From contig CALNCH010000019.1 in the NCBI GenBank assembly GCA_937875245.1, forward strand, positions 1 to 6,371: a DNA stretch of 6,371 nt. Direction: 5' to 3'. Positions within the stretch are counted from its first letter, which is position 1, and the number at the start of each line of letters is the position of its first letter. This document shows positions 5,573-6,371 of the stretch, piece after piece. The notes beneath the pieces are model-generated. The model worked only from the letters and a program-made list of their open reading frames with translations. It was not told the DNA's origin and searched no databases. The position numbers and the translations under genes are program-made. This DNA comes from an uncultured Spirochaetaceae bacterium. Lineage in GTDB: Bacteria > Spirochaetota > Spirochaetia > Treponematales > Treponemataceae.

Positions 5573-6018
5573 TGGCCTCTCTCAAGGATCAAGTTCCACC
5601 CCATAATTTGGATGCTGAACAGGCTACATTAGGTGCCTTGCTCCTTGATTGGGACGCAGTAGGAACGGTTATTCGTTTTCTGCGTCCTGAACGTTTTTAT
5701 TCCTTACAAAATCAAAAAATATTTGCGGCAATACTTTCTCTATACAGTAAAAGTATTAGAGGAGATATAATAACTCTAATTGAAGAGTTACGATCTACTG
5801 GTGGATTAGATGGAGCAGGTGGACCTGCTTATATTACATCTCTTACGGACACAGTTGCCACAAGTGCTAACGTAGAATATTATGCTCAAATTGTCTTAGA
5901 TCAATCTGTTCGTCGTGAATTAATTAAAATTTCTTCCCAAATTATTGCTGAATCTCACAATGATACAATGGAAAGTCGTTCCATATTAGAGGATTCACAA
6001 AAGAAAATATACGAATAA
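5572..6018 (+). CDS. dnaB: Replicative DNA helicase DnaB, N-terminal domain of a broken gene
   Basis: DnaB is the hexameric helicase that unwinds the fork and binds primase through its N-terminal domain. This reading frame encodes 148 residues: the family start VPPHNLDAEQATLGALLLD (7-25), then RFLRPERFY, the GDIITLIEEL segment and TSANVEYYAQIVLD, and it ends with SILEDSQKKIYE. That is the normal end of the N-terminal domain, where intact proteins continue into the linker. Here it meets TAA at 6016-6018. The rest of the protein follows at once in another frame, open from 5990. The start is ATG 5572, sharing one base with the rplI stop, with AAGG at 5561-5564 as a site. The break is either a real lesion in an essential gene or an assembly fault; a split gene is less likely. 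Confidence 0.85.
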   Translation: MASLKDQVPPHNLDAEQATLGALLLDWDAVGTVIRFLRPERFYSLQNQKIFAAILSLYSKSIRGDIITLIEELRSTGGLDGAGGPAYITSLTDTVATSANVEYYAQIVLDQSVRRELIKISSQIIAESHNDTMESRSILEDSQKKIYE

Positions 6019-6046
6019 ATCAACCCCAGAGTTAGTTAATCGTACA

Positions 6047-6371
6047 ATGGAATTAATAGAAAAGCATTACAAAGATAAAAATGCCTATACAGGTATTCCA
6101 TCAGGATTAACAGATTTAGATAGCATGACTAGTGGTTTTCAGCCCTCTGAACTGATTATTATTGGAGCTCGTCCTTCAATGGGTAAAACCGCCATGGCTT
6201 TATCAATGATTCAATACATTTCTATCGTAAAAAAAATTCCTTGTGCATTTTTTTCACTTGAAATGGCTGATATTCAAATCATGCAGCGACTTTTGTCACA
6301 AGAATCAAGAATTCCTTCAGAAAGACTTAAAACCGGACATTTAAAACTTGAACATTTTCAAATGATACAAG
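6047..6371 (+). CDS. dnaB: DnaB linker helix and RecA-like motor domain, out of frame with the N-terminal part (partial)
   Basis: The frame is open from 5990 to the right edge and is clearly DnaB. Read from 6017 it gives KSTPELVNRTMELIEKHY, the linker helix, then TGIPSGLTDLDSMTSGFQPS. The Walker A motif GARPSMGKT (6164-6190) and the FFSLEM segment follow, and SRIPSERLKTGHLKL leads to the edge. The Walker B and later motifs lie outside the window. The only plausible in-frame start codon is ATG 6047, which has no clear ribosome binding site and would cut the linker helix, so independent translation is doubtful. It belongs with the N-terminal part at 5572-6018 as one interrupted gene. Skipping one base between 5990 and 6018 would join the frames. 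Confidence 0.8.
   Translation, partial: MELIEKHYKDKNAYTGIPSGLTDLDSMTSGFQPSELIIIGARPSMGKTAMALSMIQYISIVKKIPCAFFSLEMADIQIMQRLLSQESRIPSERLKTGHLKLEHFQMIQ

Noticed and set aside
6010..6020. Programmed +1 frameshift joining the two dnaB parts
   Set aside because: There is no slippery codon that re-pairs well after the shift, and no Shine-Dalgarno-like stimulator just upstream. The linker also looks about ten residues short, which a frameshift would not explain.
6047..6371. A natural split helicase with a separately translated motor domain
   Set aside because: ATG 6047 has no good ribosome binding site and would cut into the linker helix, so a broken gene or sequence error is simpler.
1..6371. CRISPR array, mobile element, tRNA or rRNA gene, or a new defence-like system
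   Set aside because: I saw no spaced direct repeats, transposase or integrase motifs, or cloverleaf or rRNA sequences. All genes fit conserved chromosomal housekeeping families or a treponemal TPR cluster.

Overview
The window looks like ordinary core chromosome of a low-GC spirochaete, most likely a Treponema of the oral, gut or rumen type rather than T. pallidum, which is much richer in G+C. The evidence is the conserved run rpsF-ssb-rpsR-rplI-dnaB, the four-ligand zinc form of ribosomal protein S18, the AT-rich composition, and an adjacent cluster of rsmD with TPR genes that resembles what I recall of other treponemes. Naming the genus is inference, because I could not run a search.

Left half, minus strand (1-3661). 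In transcription order there is an FAD-dependent oxidoreductase, rsmD (16S rRNA m2G966 methyltransferase, joined to the previous gene by a TAATG overlap), a small TPR-like protein with a TTG start, a 379-residue TPR protein, an intrinsic terminator, and the 5' end of rlmN (23S/tRNA m2A methyltransferase), which runs off the left edge. A strong promoter reads into the oxidoreductase and leaves almost no 5' leader. A second promoter candidate lies inside the end of the TPR gene and would serve rlmN, with its start point inside the terminator hairpin.

Right half, plus strand (3721-6371). A divergent promoter drives rpsF-ssb-rpsR (S6, SSB, S18). This unit has a structured leader that could mask the rpsF ribosome binding site, and it ends at a 28-bp perfect palindrome. 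A second unit, rplI-dnaB (L9 and replicative helicase, joined by a TAATG overlap), starts behind a strong -10 box that lies in a 9-bp-arm inverted repeat. The region combines small-subunit assembly, rRNA modification and the replication fork.

The main anomaly is in dnaB. The N-terminal domain ends at a stop at 6016-6018, and the linker helix plus RecA-like domain continue in another frame. The join appears about ten residues shorter than in the E. coli and B. subtilis proteins. This suggests a small out-of-frame deletion or an assembly error in an essential gene. I found no CRISPR array, mobile element, RNA gene or new defence-like system. No stretch over 300 bases lacks a gene; the longest gene-free stretches are 3659-3804 and 4957-5074, and both are described.
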